Shown here piece after piece: positions 14,917 through 23,219 of a stretch of 64,000 nt of DNA (position 1 is its first letter; every line of letters begins with the position of its first letter). This DNA is from Povalibacter uvarum (GTDB lineage Bacteria; Pseudomonadota; Gammaproteobacteria; Steroidobacterales; Steroidobacteraceae): NCBI RefSeq assembly GCF_014202975.1, contig NZ_JACHHZ010000002.1, forward strand, positions 1,059,018 through 1,123,017, written 5' to 3'. A program made the position numbers and the translations under genes. Below the pieces are notes generated by a model, which searched no databases, was not told the origin of the DNA, and saw only the letters and a list, made by a program, of their open reading frames with translations.

Positions 14917-17900
14917 TCAAGTCACCGCGGACGGCACCGCAGCGCTCTCAGCCGGGACGCGCTTTGCTTCTGCCTCGATCGCTGGCGGGATCAACTTGTA
15001 CATCACCGGCGTGACGACCCGCGCGACCAGCGTTGACGAGATCAGTCCGCCGATGATTACCCACGCGAGCGGCGAGTACATGCCTGCGTTCTGCAGCGCC
15101 AGCGGCAGGAGGCCGCCGATCGCTGTCGCGCTCGTGAGCAGGATCGGCAGGAAGCGGATCTCGCCTGCGTGTTCGATGGCTTCATCCAGCGGCATGCCCT
15201 GTTGTCGCAGCTGATTGGTGAAGTCGACCAGCAGGATCGAGTTCTTGGTCTCGATGCCGATCAGCGCGATGAAGCCGATCATCGCGGTGAACGAGATGTC
15301 GTAGCCCGTAAGCGCCAGCATCACGATGCCACCGGCGATGCCGAACGGGACGACGCTCAGCACGATGAGCGTGCTCTTGAAACTGCCGAACTCGAGCACG
15401 AGGATTGCGACGATGCCGAGCAGAGCGACGATGCTCGCCGCCTGCAGCCCGCCGAAGCTCTCGGCGCGACTCTCGAGTTCGCCGCCCGGCGCATAGTAAT
15501 AGCCTCTCGGCCATTCCATCTGATCGAGGCGCCGCAGCACTTCCTGCGTGACACGGTCCGTGTTGTAGCCGGGTTGCACTTCCGAATTGATCGTCACGGC
15601 GCGATTGCGGTTGAACCGGTCGATCTTGGTCGGCGCGGTCGAGAACTCGACTTTCGCGAGCTGGCTGATCGGCAGCGTGTCCCCGGCGGGCGTCGAGACG
15701 CGCACCTGATCGAGCGTGCTGAAGTCAGCACGACCGGACATCGGCGTGCGCAGGACGATGTCGTACTGCTCGCCGTCGCTGTTCTTGAACTTGCCGGCCG
15801 GAATGCCCGATACGCTCAGTCGCACCGCGCGATCGAACTCGATCGTCGGCACTCCGAGCAGCGCGGCCTTCTGCGAATCGACATTCAGCTTGAGATTCGT
15901 GCGCACGAGGCGCGCGGGATTGTCCACATCCCGAGTCCCCGGCGTTTCGCTGATCACTTTCTCGACCCGGCGGGCAAGCTCGTGCAATGCATCGAGCTCC
16001 GGGCCGACGACCCGAATCGCGATCGGCGCCGTGATGGGCGGTCCGTTCTGGAATTCCTTCACGTGGATCTTCGCGTTCGGGTACTGCTTCAGCTCCTCGC
16101 GCAGCTTGTCGAACAGCAGCGGCGTGCGCCGGGTGTCGTAGCTGTGCAGCTTCACGAACACATCGCCGTAGTTGGCTTCGCTCTCCGGCGGGAACAGGTT
16201 GTAGTACATGCGGGGATTGCCATGACCGACGTTGCCGAAGTACCACTCGACCTCTTCCGGCATCGCCCTCAGCTTCTCTTCGACGAATCGGACGGCGCGA
16301 TTTGTTTCCGCGAGACTGCTGCCATCGGGCGTTTCCACGGTGATGAGGAAGTTGGGCGTATCGGCTTTCGGGAACAGGCTGAAACCGATCAGGGCACCGA
16401 TGCCGACGATGATGATGAGGCACGCAGCGATCGATCCCCACACAGTCAGGCGGGGGCGGGCGAGCGCACGATGCAGCAGCGGCTGATAGAAGCGGTGAAT
16501 GTTGGTCGTCACCCACGTCAGCGCCCGATTGCCATGCGCATCCTCCTTGTCGTTGAGGATGCGGCTCGCGAGGAACGGAATGATCGTGAGCGCGACGAGC
16601 AGCGAGGCGCCGATGGTTACGAGGATCGCCGTCGGCAGCACGCGGATGAACTTGCCAGAGTCGCCGGAGAGCATCATCAGCGGAAGGAATGCGAAGGCCA
16701 ATGTCGCGGTACAGCCGATGATGGCCTGGAAGATCTGCCTCGTTGCAAGCAGGGCGGCTTGCGAACGGGAATGACCCTCGCGCAGGAACCTTGCAATGTT
16801 CTCCACGACGACGATCGAGTCGTCGACGAGCAGGCCGAGCGCCACCACGAAGCCGGCAATCGAGATCTGATTCAGCGAGAAGCCCATGAAGTGCAGGGCT
16901 GACAGGCCGATCGCCAGCGACAGCGGGATCGAGATCATCACGATGCTGGCGGCTCGCCAGCCGAGCGGCAGGAGCGTGACGATGACCAGTGCGATTGCGA
17001 TGCCGAAGTCGGTCGTCAGGCGATTGAGCCGATTGGCGACGTTCACGGATTGATCGAAGCCGCGCTCGAGCTTGATGCGCTTCGGCAGCTGCTGTTCGAA
17101 GCGGGAAGCGACTTCCGCGATGCGCTGCTGCACCTCGAAGATGTTGAAGCCGTCCTTCTGGTTCGCCGTCACGAAGACGGCGCGCTTGCCATTGAACCGG
17201 CCGAGGTACTCGTTCTGCTGGGCATCCCAGCTCACTTCGGCGATGTCGCGAACGCGGACGATACGGCCCTGGTTCGAGGCTACGACGGTGTCGCGAACCT
17301 GATCCAGCGAGGTATAGCTGCCCGAGGTCTGTACGCTGAAGCTGCGGCTGCCGATGTCGATCGCGCCGCCGGGGATGTTCGTGTTCTCGCTCTGCAAGGA
17401 CTGCAGCACGCGCGAGGGAGAGATGTTCAGTTCGGCCATGCGCGGAATGTCGAGTGCGACTCGCAGCTCACGCTGCGGGTAGGCCCAAGTTTCGGAAGTA
17501 CGCACGCCGCTCACAGCCTTGAGCGCATCCTTGAGATCACGAGCGTGGTCTTCGAGTTCTCGATACGGCGCATCTTCCGAGACCAGTGCGTACTGAACGA
17601 TGTTGACCAGGCCGGGATTGAGCTTGCGGATCTCCATGCGCGTCAGTTCCTGCGGCAACGACGGCAGCAGGGCGTTGATCTCGCGGACGACTTCGTCGTA
17701 CTTCGTGTCGGGATCGATATTGGAATGGAACTCGGCGCGGATGATGGCGACGCTGTCCTTGCTCGTCGACTCGATCTTCTTGACGTCATCGAGCTCGCTC
17801 AGCCGGTCTTCGATCGGCTTCACGACGAGTTGTTCGACGTCCTTCGGCTCAGCGCCCGGATAGACCGCCGAGACCGCGAAGATCGACAGCGGAAAGTAGG

Positions 17901-18012
17901 GATCCTCCTGCCGCGGGATGCTCATGAACGAGGTCACGCCGAGCGCGACCAGCATGGCGAACGCGATCAGCGTGAACTGATAGCGCTTGATCGGAAATTC
18001 GAGAAAGCTCAT
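14917..18012 (-). CDS. RND efflux transporter, inner-membrane subunit
   Basis: A 1031-residue AcrB/HAE1-type proton-driven pump, of typical length. It starts with FPIKRYQFTLIAFAMLVALG (TM1) and has two large periplasmic loops, each followed by membrane segments. The proton-relay aspartates lie in VVALGLLVDDSIVVVENI (TM4). The second half repeats the topology, with IGIETKNSILLVDFTNQLR near TM11. It would take substrates from the periplasm or inner membrane and pass them to the outer-membrane channel. The downstream order is TolC-type protein, adaptor, pump, with 17 bases between the adaptor stop and this start. Substrates (drugs, detergents, solvents, metals) cannot be read from the sequence, though it looks like HAE rather than HME. 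Confidence 0.93.
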   Translation of the reverse strand: MSFLEFPIKRYQFTLIAFAMLVALGVTSFMSIPRQEDPYFPLSIFAVSAVYPGAEPKDVEQLVVKPIEDRLSELDDVKKIESTSKDSVAIIRAEFHSNIDPDTKYDEVVREINALLPSLPQELTRMEIRKLNPGLVNIVQYALVSEDAPYRELEDHARDLKDALKAVSGVRTSETWAYPQRELRVALDIPRMAELNISPSRVLQSLQSENTNIPGGAIDIGSRSFSVQTSGSYTSLDQVRDTVVASNQGRIVRVRDIAEVSWDAQQNEYLGRFNGKRAVFVTANQKDGFNIFEVQQRIAEVASRFEQQLPKRIKLERGFDQSVNVANRLNRLTTDFGIAIALVIVTLLPLGWRAASIVMISIPLSLAIGLSALHFMGFSLNQISIAGFVVALGLLVDDSIVVVENIARFLREGHSRSQAALLATRQIFQAIIGCTATLAFAFLPLMMLSGDSGKFIRVLPTAILVTIGASLLVALTIIPFLASRILNDKEDAHGNRALTWVTTNIHRFYQPLLHRALARPRLTVWGSIAACLIIIVGIGALIGFSLFPKADTPNFLITVETPDGSSLAETNRAVRFVEEKLRAMPEEVEWYFGNVGHGNPRMYYNLFPPESEANYGDVFVKLHSYDTRRTPLLFDKLREELKQYPNAKIHVKEFQNGPPITAPIAIRVVGPELDALHELARRVEKVISETPGTRDVDNPARLVRTNLKLNVDSQKAALLGVPTIEFDRAVRLSVSGIPAGKFKNSDGEQYDIVLRTPMSGRADFSTLDQVRVSTPAGDTLPISQLAKVEFSTAPTKIDRFNRNRAVTINSEVQPGYNTDRVTQEVLRRLDQMEWPRGYYYAPGGELESRAESFGGLQAASIVALLGIVAILVLEFGSFKSTLIVLSVVPFGIAGGIVMLALTGYDISFTAMIGFIALIGIETKNSILLVDFTNQLRQQGMPLDEAIEHAGEIRFLPILLTSATAIGGLLPLALQNAGMYSPLAWVIIGGLISSTLVARVVTPVMYKLIPPAIEAEAKRVPAESAAVPSAVT

Positions 18013-18029
18013 GGGCGTTCCCTGTGGGG

Positions 18030-19115
18030 TCAGGGGCTGACTTTGGCGGAGTCGTCCGCAGCCACCCGCGTCTCCGTGGAGGGCTGAACCTGGACCTGCT
18101 CGCCGTCTTCGAGGTAGAGCGCACCGTCCGTGATGACCTGTTCACCCGCGGCGACTCCGCTCCCGAGCGCGACCGTGTCGTTCTCGATGAATGCCACCTG
18201 CACGTCGCGACGTTTGACCTGGTTGCTCTCGAGCACGAACACGCTTGCGCGATTGCCATCGCCTTCGACGATGGACGCAATCGGCACGTACACGCGTGAG
18301 CCCGCGCTGGCGCTCGCCGGCGTGATTGCGACCTTCGCGACCAGACCGCTCTTGAGCGGCTGTTTGCCCGCGTCGAGTGCGATCTCGACATTGAACATGC
18401 CGCTGCCTGGATCAGCGGCGCTTGCGACTTCCGTCACCGTGCCCGCGAGCTTGGCATCGGGGAGCGCATCGAGTGTCACCTGAACTTTGTCGCCAAGCTT
18501 CACCTGCACGATCTCGCGATCGGCGAGCCCGGCGCGCACGACGAATCCCTGGTCGAGCGCGCCGAGGACGATGACAGGCGCGCCGGCCGCGACGAGCTCG
18601 CGTTCTTCAGCAAGCCGACGCAGCACCGTGCCGTCATTCGGCGCGATGATCGAAGCGTAATTCGAGTTGAATTGCGCGGACTTGAGGCCAGCGTCCGCAA
18701 CAGCCATCTGGGTTCGCAGGTCCTGCAGCTGTTCGAGGCTGATGACCTTATCGGCATAGAGTCGTTCGCCGCGCTCGACGTCGCGACGTGCTTTCTCCTG
18801 CGCCTGCTGCGCCTGTTCGACCTGGGCGTTCACCTCTGCCAGTTCGATCTCGGCGAGGCGCTGTCCCTTGTGCACGCGTTCGCCTTCCCGCGCGTCGACG
18901 CGGCGGATGACGCCCCCGACCTTGAACGAAAGCCGGATCTCATCCTTGTTGACCAGCAATCCGTTCGTGCGAATCGCGGGTGCCGCGGGCCCATCCACCG
19001 CGGTTGCAACGCGAACCGGCGTTGCCGCAGGGGTCGCCGTTTCTGTCTGGCCCGAACCGCAGCCGGAGAGTGTCAACGCAGCAAGCGCCATCCATCCCAA
19101 TGTCGTCGTACGCAT
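18030..19115 (-). CDS. RND efflux periplasmic adaptor (membrane fusion lipoprotein)
   Basis: A 361-residue MFP/HlyD-family adaptor. A lipoprotein signal ends in LTLSGC (lipobox), so the mature protein is anchored by its N-terminal cysteine. The sequence runs through a barrel-sandwich half (LSFKVGGVIRRVDAREGERV), a coiled-coil hairpin (about residues 95-160, QVEQAQQAQEKARRDVERGE), the second lipoyl half and a beta-barrel (VQVTLDALPDAKLAGTVTEV). It bridges the inner-membrane pump and the outer-membrane channel. I chose ATG 19115 because AGAAGG lies upstream; an in-frame ATG at 19133 is possible. It is the middle gene of the pump operon. Confidence 0.9.
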   Translation of the reverse strand: MRTTTLGWMALAALTLSGCGSGQTETATPAATPVRVATAVDGPAAPAIRTNGLLVNKDEIRLSFKVGGVIRRVDAREGERVHKGQRLAEIELAEVNAQVEQAQQAQEKARRDVERGERLYADKVISLEQLQDLRTQMAVADAGLKSAQFNSNYASIIAPNDGTVLRRLAEERELVAAGAPVIVLGALDQGFVVRAGLADREIVQVKLGDKVQVTLDALPDAKLAGTVTEVASAADPGSGMFNVEIALDAGKQPLKSGLVAKVAITPASASAGSRVYVPIASIVEGDGNRASVFVLESNQVKRRDVQVAFIENDTVALGSGVAAGEQVITDGALYLEDGEQVQVQPSTETRVAADDSAKVSP

Positions 19116-19146
19116 GATCCTTCTCGTCGTCATCGATCGAAAGTCG

Positions 19147-20544
19147 TTACTGGATCTCGATGGGCAACGCGCCGCTCGAGGTGGCGTATTCGAGGTCGGC
19201 GCGCCGCGCCAGGACGTTGAACCGCGTGAGGTTGTAGTTGAGCTCGGCGCTCGTCAGCGTGCTGCGCGCGTCGATGAACTCGACCTGGTTGATCACGCCC
19301 TCGTCGCGCTTGCGACTGGCGATGCGGAAGGCGGCGCTGGCAGCTTCCGCACGCGCCTGAGCGGTCGCGAGCGAGTCGCGAGCGACTTGCAGCCGGTCGA
19401 AGGACTGCTGCACTTCGAGGCGGATCTGCTGTGCAATTACTTCCTGGCGCAGCACGAGCTGGCGTTCCGTTGCCTCTGCCTGGCGGACACGAGCAGTGTC
19501 ACCGCCGCCATCGAACAGCTTCCATGTGAATACGAGCGAGGCCGTGCCGTAGTTGTAGCCCTCGCCGAAGCGATAATCCTCACCCTGGATGCCGCCGTCC
19601 ACGGCGAAGGCGAGTGTGGGCCACTTCTGTTTACGCGCGAACGTGACCTGCTCGGCGCCGGCCTGCTTCAACTGTTCGGCCTGTGCGATTTCCGGCCGGC
19701 GATTCAGCGCCTCGCTCCAGAGCAGCTCGAGCGCATTTTCCTGTCCCGCCTGCGAATTGGGTGGCGCGCTGGGCTCGATGGCCGAGAGCAGGTTGCGATT
19801 GAGCAGGAAGTTGAAATAGCTCTGTGCCTGCGTCGTGAGGTTCTCGACCTCGCGCTTCTGCTGCTCGACTTCGAGCATTTCGGCGCGGGCGCGCAGCACC
19901 TGGTCTTCGGTGATTTTGCCGTTGTCGAAGAGCGACTGGTTCACGCGGACGTTCTCGCGCAGCAGCTCCTCGCTGGCAGCAACGATCTGCGTGGAGCTGC
20001 GGGCCTTCAGCCAGTCGAGATACGCATTCGTGATGTCGCGTCGCAGCGTCCGGGCGATCGCCATGCGCCGATAGTTGGATGCATCGAGCAGCGCGCTCTG
20101 CGCGCGCACGGCGGCGGAAATCGTCGGCGCATAGAGCGGCTGGCGAAGAACCAGTCGCGTGTCCTGTTCCTTCTCGCGCAGGAACGGAATCGATTCATTG
20201 GCAATCTGCGGGAACGACGCGGGCTGGCCTTGAGCAGCCAGCAGATCGTTCAGGGTCGAGTAAACCGGATTGAGTGCGTCACCGATGGGGATGTCGATCT
20301 CACGCCCGCCTTCGGCTCGCGTGTATCGGGCCTGGAATGACAGCTCCGGGAAGAATCGGGCACGTGCTTCCGCCAGCGCCTGCGTGGCCTTCTCGACTTC
20401 GAGCGTTTCGGACTGCAACCCCAGGTTGCTGCGCAGTCCCTCGATGACGTAGTCCTCGACGACAACGTCGAATTCGCGCGTCCCTTGGGCCGCGGCCAGA
20501 CCGGGAAGGAGGAATCCGCAGGCCAGGAGCGGGAGTGATCGCAT
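19147..20544 (-). CDS. TolC-family outer-membrane channel protein
   Basis: A 465-residue outer-membrane efflux protein. The signal peptide is residues 1-20 (PLLACGFLLPGLAAAQ). Two internally similar halves carry long amphipathic helices; examples are LEVEKATQALAEARARFFPE in the first and AQAEQLKQAGAEQVTFARKQ in the second. Trimers of such proteins form the outer-membrane and periplasmic exit duct of RND pumps. It is first in the operon, directly downstream of a TTGACA-type operator (20575-20588), with the adaptor and pump genes following. The longer frame from 20583 would add 13 residues and read through the operator, so ATG 20544 is preferred. Confidence 0.9.
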   Translation of the reverse strand: MRSLPLLACGFLLPGLAAAQGTREFDVVVEDYVIEGLRSNLGLQSETLEVEKATQALAEARARFFPELSFQARYTRAEGGREIDIPIGDALNPVYSTLNDLLAAQGQPASFPQIANESIPFLREKEQDTRLVLRQPLYAPTISAAVRAQSALLDASNYRRMAIARTLRRDITNAYLDWLKARSSTQIVAASEELLRENVRVNQSLFDNGKITEDQVLRARAEMLEVEQQKREVENLTTQAQSYFNFLLNRNLLSAIEPSAPPNSQAGQENALELLWSEALNRRPEIAQAEQLKQAGAEQVTFARKQKWPTLAFAVDGGIQGEDYRFGEGYNYGTASLVFTWKLFDGGGDTARVRQAEATERQLVLRQEVIAQQIRLEVQQSFDRLQVARDSLATAQARAEAASAAFRIASRKRDEGVINQVEFIDARSTLTSAELNYNLTRFNVLARRADLEYATSSGALPIEIQ

Positions 20545-20574
20545 CGTCCGTTGCCTTCTCGGCTGTAAAAACGC

Positions 20575-20588
20575 TAGACACATGTCAA
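20575..20588. promoter_or_regulatory. Candidate TetR operator upstream of the pump operon
   Basis: On the plus strand TAGACA (20575-20580) and TGTCAA (20583-20588) form an inverted pair with a 2-base spacer, 31 bases upstream of the TolC-type start. A further GGTCAA half-site lies at 20594-20599. The half-sites match the palindrome in front of tetR at 21280-21294, suggesting one regulator acts on both. Confidence 0.5.
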
Positions 20589-20607
20589 AAATCGGTCAAA
20601 AAAAGAG

Positions 20608-21258
20608 CTATCCCTTCGGGCCCGCGAGCATCTTCCGGATCATGCCGATGGCGTGCTGAGTCAGCTGGGGAACGCTGATGCCGACTTCCGCCAGCGGCCC
20701 GCCCTTGGTGAGCGCGATCTGGATCAGGCCGTGGGTGAAGCCCCAGAGAACACGCGATGTGACTGCCAGATCGCCGAGATCCGCGTTGACGGTCCCGTCG
20801 CGCTGCCCGATGGCAAGCGACTCCTCGACGATCTCATGCACGCGGTCGCTCGCCTCGAGCGACACGGACTCCTGGGGCCGGTCGTCGCCACCCTCGGGCA
20901 CGTGCAGTTCGAGCCGGGCACAGGCATCGAAATAATGGGGAAATTCCTGGCCGTAAGCCATGTAGGCGCGGCCGAGTGCTTCGACTTTTTCCAGCCCAAG
21001 GCGGCTGCGCGCGGCGGCTTCTTCGAAGCGGATGCGCAGTGTCTCCATGGCACGCGTCGCAATCGCAAAGTGCAGGTCGCGCTTGTCCTTGAAGTACACG
21101 TAGACCAGCGCCCGGCTGAGGCGTGCCCGGCGCGCGACGCTGTCCATGGTGACAGCATCCCAGCCCAGTTCGCGATAAAGGTCCTCCGCGGCATCCACGA
21201 TCTCGCCGCGGCGGCGATCCTTCTCTTCCTGGCGGCGTTCGGCAATGTATGACGACAT
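20608..21258 (-). CDS. TetR-family transcriptional regulator of the RND operon
   Basis: A 216-residue TetR-type repressor. The N-terminal helix-turn-helix is clear: RGEIVDAAEDLYRELGWDAV, then TMDSVARRARLSRALVYVYF and KDKRDLHFAIA. The C-terminal ligand-binding half (from about residue 60) is helical and variable, as usual. It is on the same strand as, and just upstream of, the TolC-adaptor-pump genes, so it most likely controls them and is released by a pump substrate. A perfect inverted repeat TTGACA-TAG-TGTCAA lies 22 bases before its start, and a variant lies before the pump operon. ATG 21258 gives the usual short arm before the HTH. Confidence 0.9.
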   Translation of the reverse strand: MSSYIAERRQEEKDRRRGEIVDAAEDLYRELGWDAVTMDSVARRARLSRALVYVYFKDKRDLHFAIATRAMETLRIRFEEAAARSRLGLEKVEALGRAYMAYGQEFPHYFDACARLELHVPEGGDDRPQESVSLEASDRVHEIVEESLAIGQRDGTVNADLGDLAVTSRVLWGFTHGLIQIALTKGGPLAEVGISVPQLTQHAIGMIRKMLAGPKG

Positions 21259-21279
21259 GGCCGGACCGTACTCCGGTCG

Positions 21280-21294
21280 TTGACATAGTGTCAA
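21280..21294. promoter_or_regulatory. Perfect palindrome TTGACA-TAG-TGTCAA, TetR operator candidate
   Basis: Six-base arms are perfectly complementary around a 3-base spacer. The site lies between the divergent tetR (start 21258) and patatin genes, so a bound repressor could regulate both. The left arm also reads as a consensus -35 hexamer for the patatin direction. Confidence 0.6.
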
Positions 21295-21389
21295 TGACTA
21301 AATTCATGTCTTGGCCCATTCATCCCGGCTGGCTGGATCAACGGGTAGGGGACACACTCACCGCTTCTCCGGCCATCTGCCCGCGGCGC

Positions 21390-23219
21390 ATGGGACTCGA
21401 CGTCGAACACAGTCACGCAGAAAACGAATGGGCGGACCTGGACGCCGTCGTCCGCGGCCTGCCGATCTTCGAGGGCCTGGACGCCCAGCTCCTGCGGGAG
21501 ATCCGGGATGAGATCCGCTGGTTTGCGCTGCCGGGCGGCACCACGCTTTTCGAAGCCGGGGACGATCCCGACGAGTTGTATCTGGTCGTCAGCGGCAATC
21601 TCGGGGCTTACAGCCTCTCGGCCGAGGGGCATCGCCGTCTCGTGGGAACCATCGCCGCTGGGGAAACGGTCGGCGAGATGGCCCTGATCTCCGGAAAGCC
21701 CCGCAATGCGACTGTCGTTGCCCTGCGCGATACCGAGCTGGGCGGTCTTTCGCGCGAGGCGTTCGACAAGCTGATGCTGTCGCACCCGCAGGGATTGCGC
21801 CGCGTCGCCGAGCTCATGGCCCATCGACTCGATGCCTCGCAGCGACAGGTTCGCGGTCGGCGCTCCGTGCCGCGCACATTCGCCGTCGTGCCGCACGACA
21901 AGCATGCGCACGCGACGACGTTCGCCGCGCAGCTCGCAACCCATCTCGAGCACCTTGGCCGAACCGAGCTCGTATGGAGTCAGCGAGGCGCGGATCACAC
22001 GAGCCAGTGGTTCCACACCGTCGAGCGCACGAACGATTTCGTTGTCTACGTCTGCGATCCGGGGCCGACGAGCTGGAGCAAGCTGTGTTTGCGACAGGCC
22101 GACGTCGTGCTGCTGCTGGCGCAGGCGGACGCGCCTGCCTCCGAATGGCATGCGAGCACGTCGCAGGCCGCGACGATATCCCAGCGCGTCGAGCTCGTGC
22201 TCCTTCACAAGGACCGCGTGATGCCAGGATGCGCGACCCGCTGGCTCGATCTGCGACCGAACGTTCCTCATCATCACATTCGCGGTACTTCCGACATTGC
22301 AAGGTTGGCGCGGCTGCTGACAGGTCGCGGGCTGGGTGTCGTTCTCTCTGGAGGAGGCGCTCGCGGATTCGCTCACATCGGCGTGCTCCGCGCGATTCGC
22401 GAAGCGGGCATCACGATCGACGCCGTCGGTGGAACGAGCATCGGCGCCATCATCGCCGCGGGCTGCGGCCTGGAATGGACGATCGATGAGATCACGTCGC
22501 GCGTGCACAGCAGTTTCGTGAAGACCAACCCGCTGAACGACTACACGTTGCCGCTCGTGTCGCTCGTGTCGGGTCGCAAGGTGTCGCGATTGCTGCGGCG
22601 GGAGTTCACCGATCTGCGCATAGAGGACATGCCGCTGCCGTTCTTCTGCGTCTCATCGAACCTGAGCACAGGGCAACTTGCGGTGCATCGTCGCGGCGAG
22701 TTATGGCGCTGGCTGCGCGCTTCCGTTGCCATCCCGGGTGTCTTGCCGCCGGTCGTGCAGCACGGGGAGATCTTCGTCGACGGCGCGACCATCAACAACC
22801 TGCCCGTCGACGTGATGCGAGAAGCCGGGCTCGGTCAGATCATTGGCGTCGATGTCGGATCGGATCGTGCGTTCACGACCGACGTCGTGGATTCGGACGT
22901 GCCGCCCTTCTGGAAGATGCTGCAATGGTTCCGCGGTCGCAAGCATCGCGTGAACATCCTGCAGATCTTGTGGCGAGCGGGAATGATCAACAGCGCCGGC
23001 AATCGGGCCGCAAGGCACGAACTGTCGGATCTGCTGCTGCAACCTCCCCTCGAGCAGATCGACATGCTCAACTGGCGGGCGTTCGATCGGGCGATCGAAG
23101 TGGGCTACACCTATGGACGAGTGCGGATCGCGGAGTTCCTCGCAGCGCGTGCGCGCGACGCTCCTTCCCCCACTTCGGCGGGGGAAGGAACGCCCGCTTC
23201 GATCCGCTCGACGACGTAA
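21390..23219 (+). CDS. Patatin-like phospholipase with N-terminal cyclic-nucleotide-binding domain (NTE family)
   Basis: A protein of about 609 residues. Residues 15-140 form a cNMP-binding domain (LPIFEGLDAQLLREIRDEIR, then GTIAAGETVGEMALISGKPR, the phosphate cassette). A middle segment of about 170 residues is followed by the patatin domain: oxyanion GGGARG (321-326), nucleophile elbow GTSIG (Ser350) and the dyad aspartate in VDGATINNLP (Asp464). It resembles bacterial relatives of neuropathy target esterase (RssA type), which hydrolyse phospholipids or lysophospholipids. The start is uncertain: ATG 21390 is used, but in-frame ATGs at 21294 and 21306 exist. The 3' end overlaps the convergent esterase gene by 109 bases. 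Confidence 0.88.
   Translation: MGLDVEHSHAENEWADLDAVVRGLPIFEGLDAQLLREIRDEIRWFALPGGTTLFEAGDDPDELYLVVSGNLGAYSLSAEGHRRLVGTIAAGETVGEMALISGKPRNATVVALRDTELGGLSREAFDKLMLSHPQGLRRVAELMAHRLDASQRQVRGRRSVPRTFAVVPHDKHAHATTFAAQLATHLEHLGRTELVWSQRGADHTSQWFHTVERTNDFVVYVCDPGPTSWSKLCLRQADVVLLLAQADAPASEWHASTSQAATISQRVELVLLHKDRVMPGCATRWLDLRPNVPHHHIRGTSDIARLARLLTGRGLGVVLSGGGARGFAHIGVLRAIREAGITIDAVGGTSIGAIIAAGCGLEWTIDEITSRVHSSFVKTNPLNDYTLPLVSLVSGRKVSRLLRREFTDLRIEDMPLPFFCVSSNLSTGQLAVHRRGELWRWLRASVAIPGVLPPVVQHGEIFVDGATINNLPVDVMREAGLGQIIGVDVGSDRAFTTDVVDSDVPPFWKMLQWFRGRKHRVNILQILWRAGMINSAGNRAARHELSDLLLQPPLEQIDMLNWRAFDRAIEVGYTYGRVRIAEFLAARARDAPSPTSAGEGTPASIRSTT

Noticed and set aside
14882-16902. Long plus-strand open frames opposite the RND pump gene
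   Set aside because: These are antisense shadows of a gene with clear membrane-protein features; their translation is Arg/His-rich without domains.
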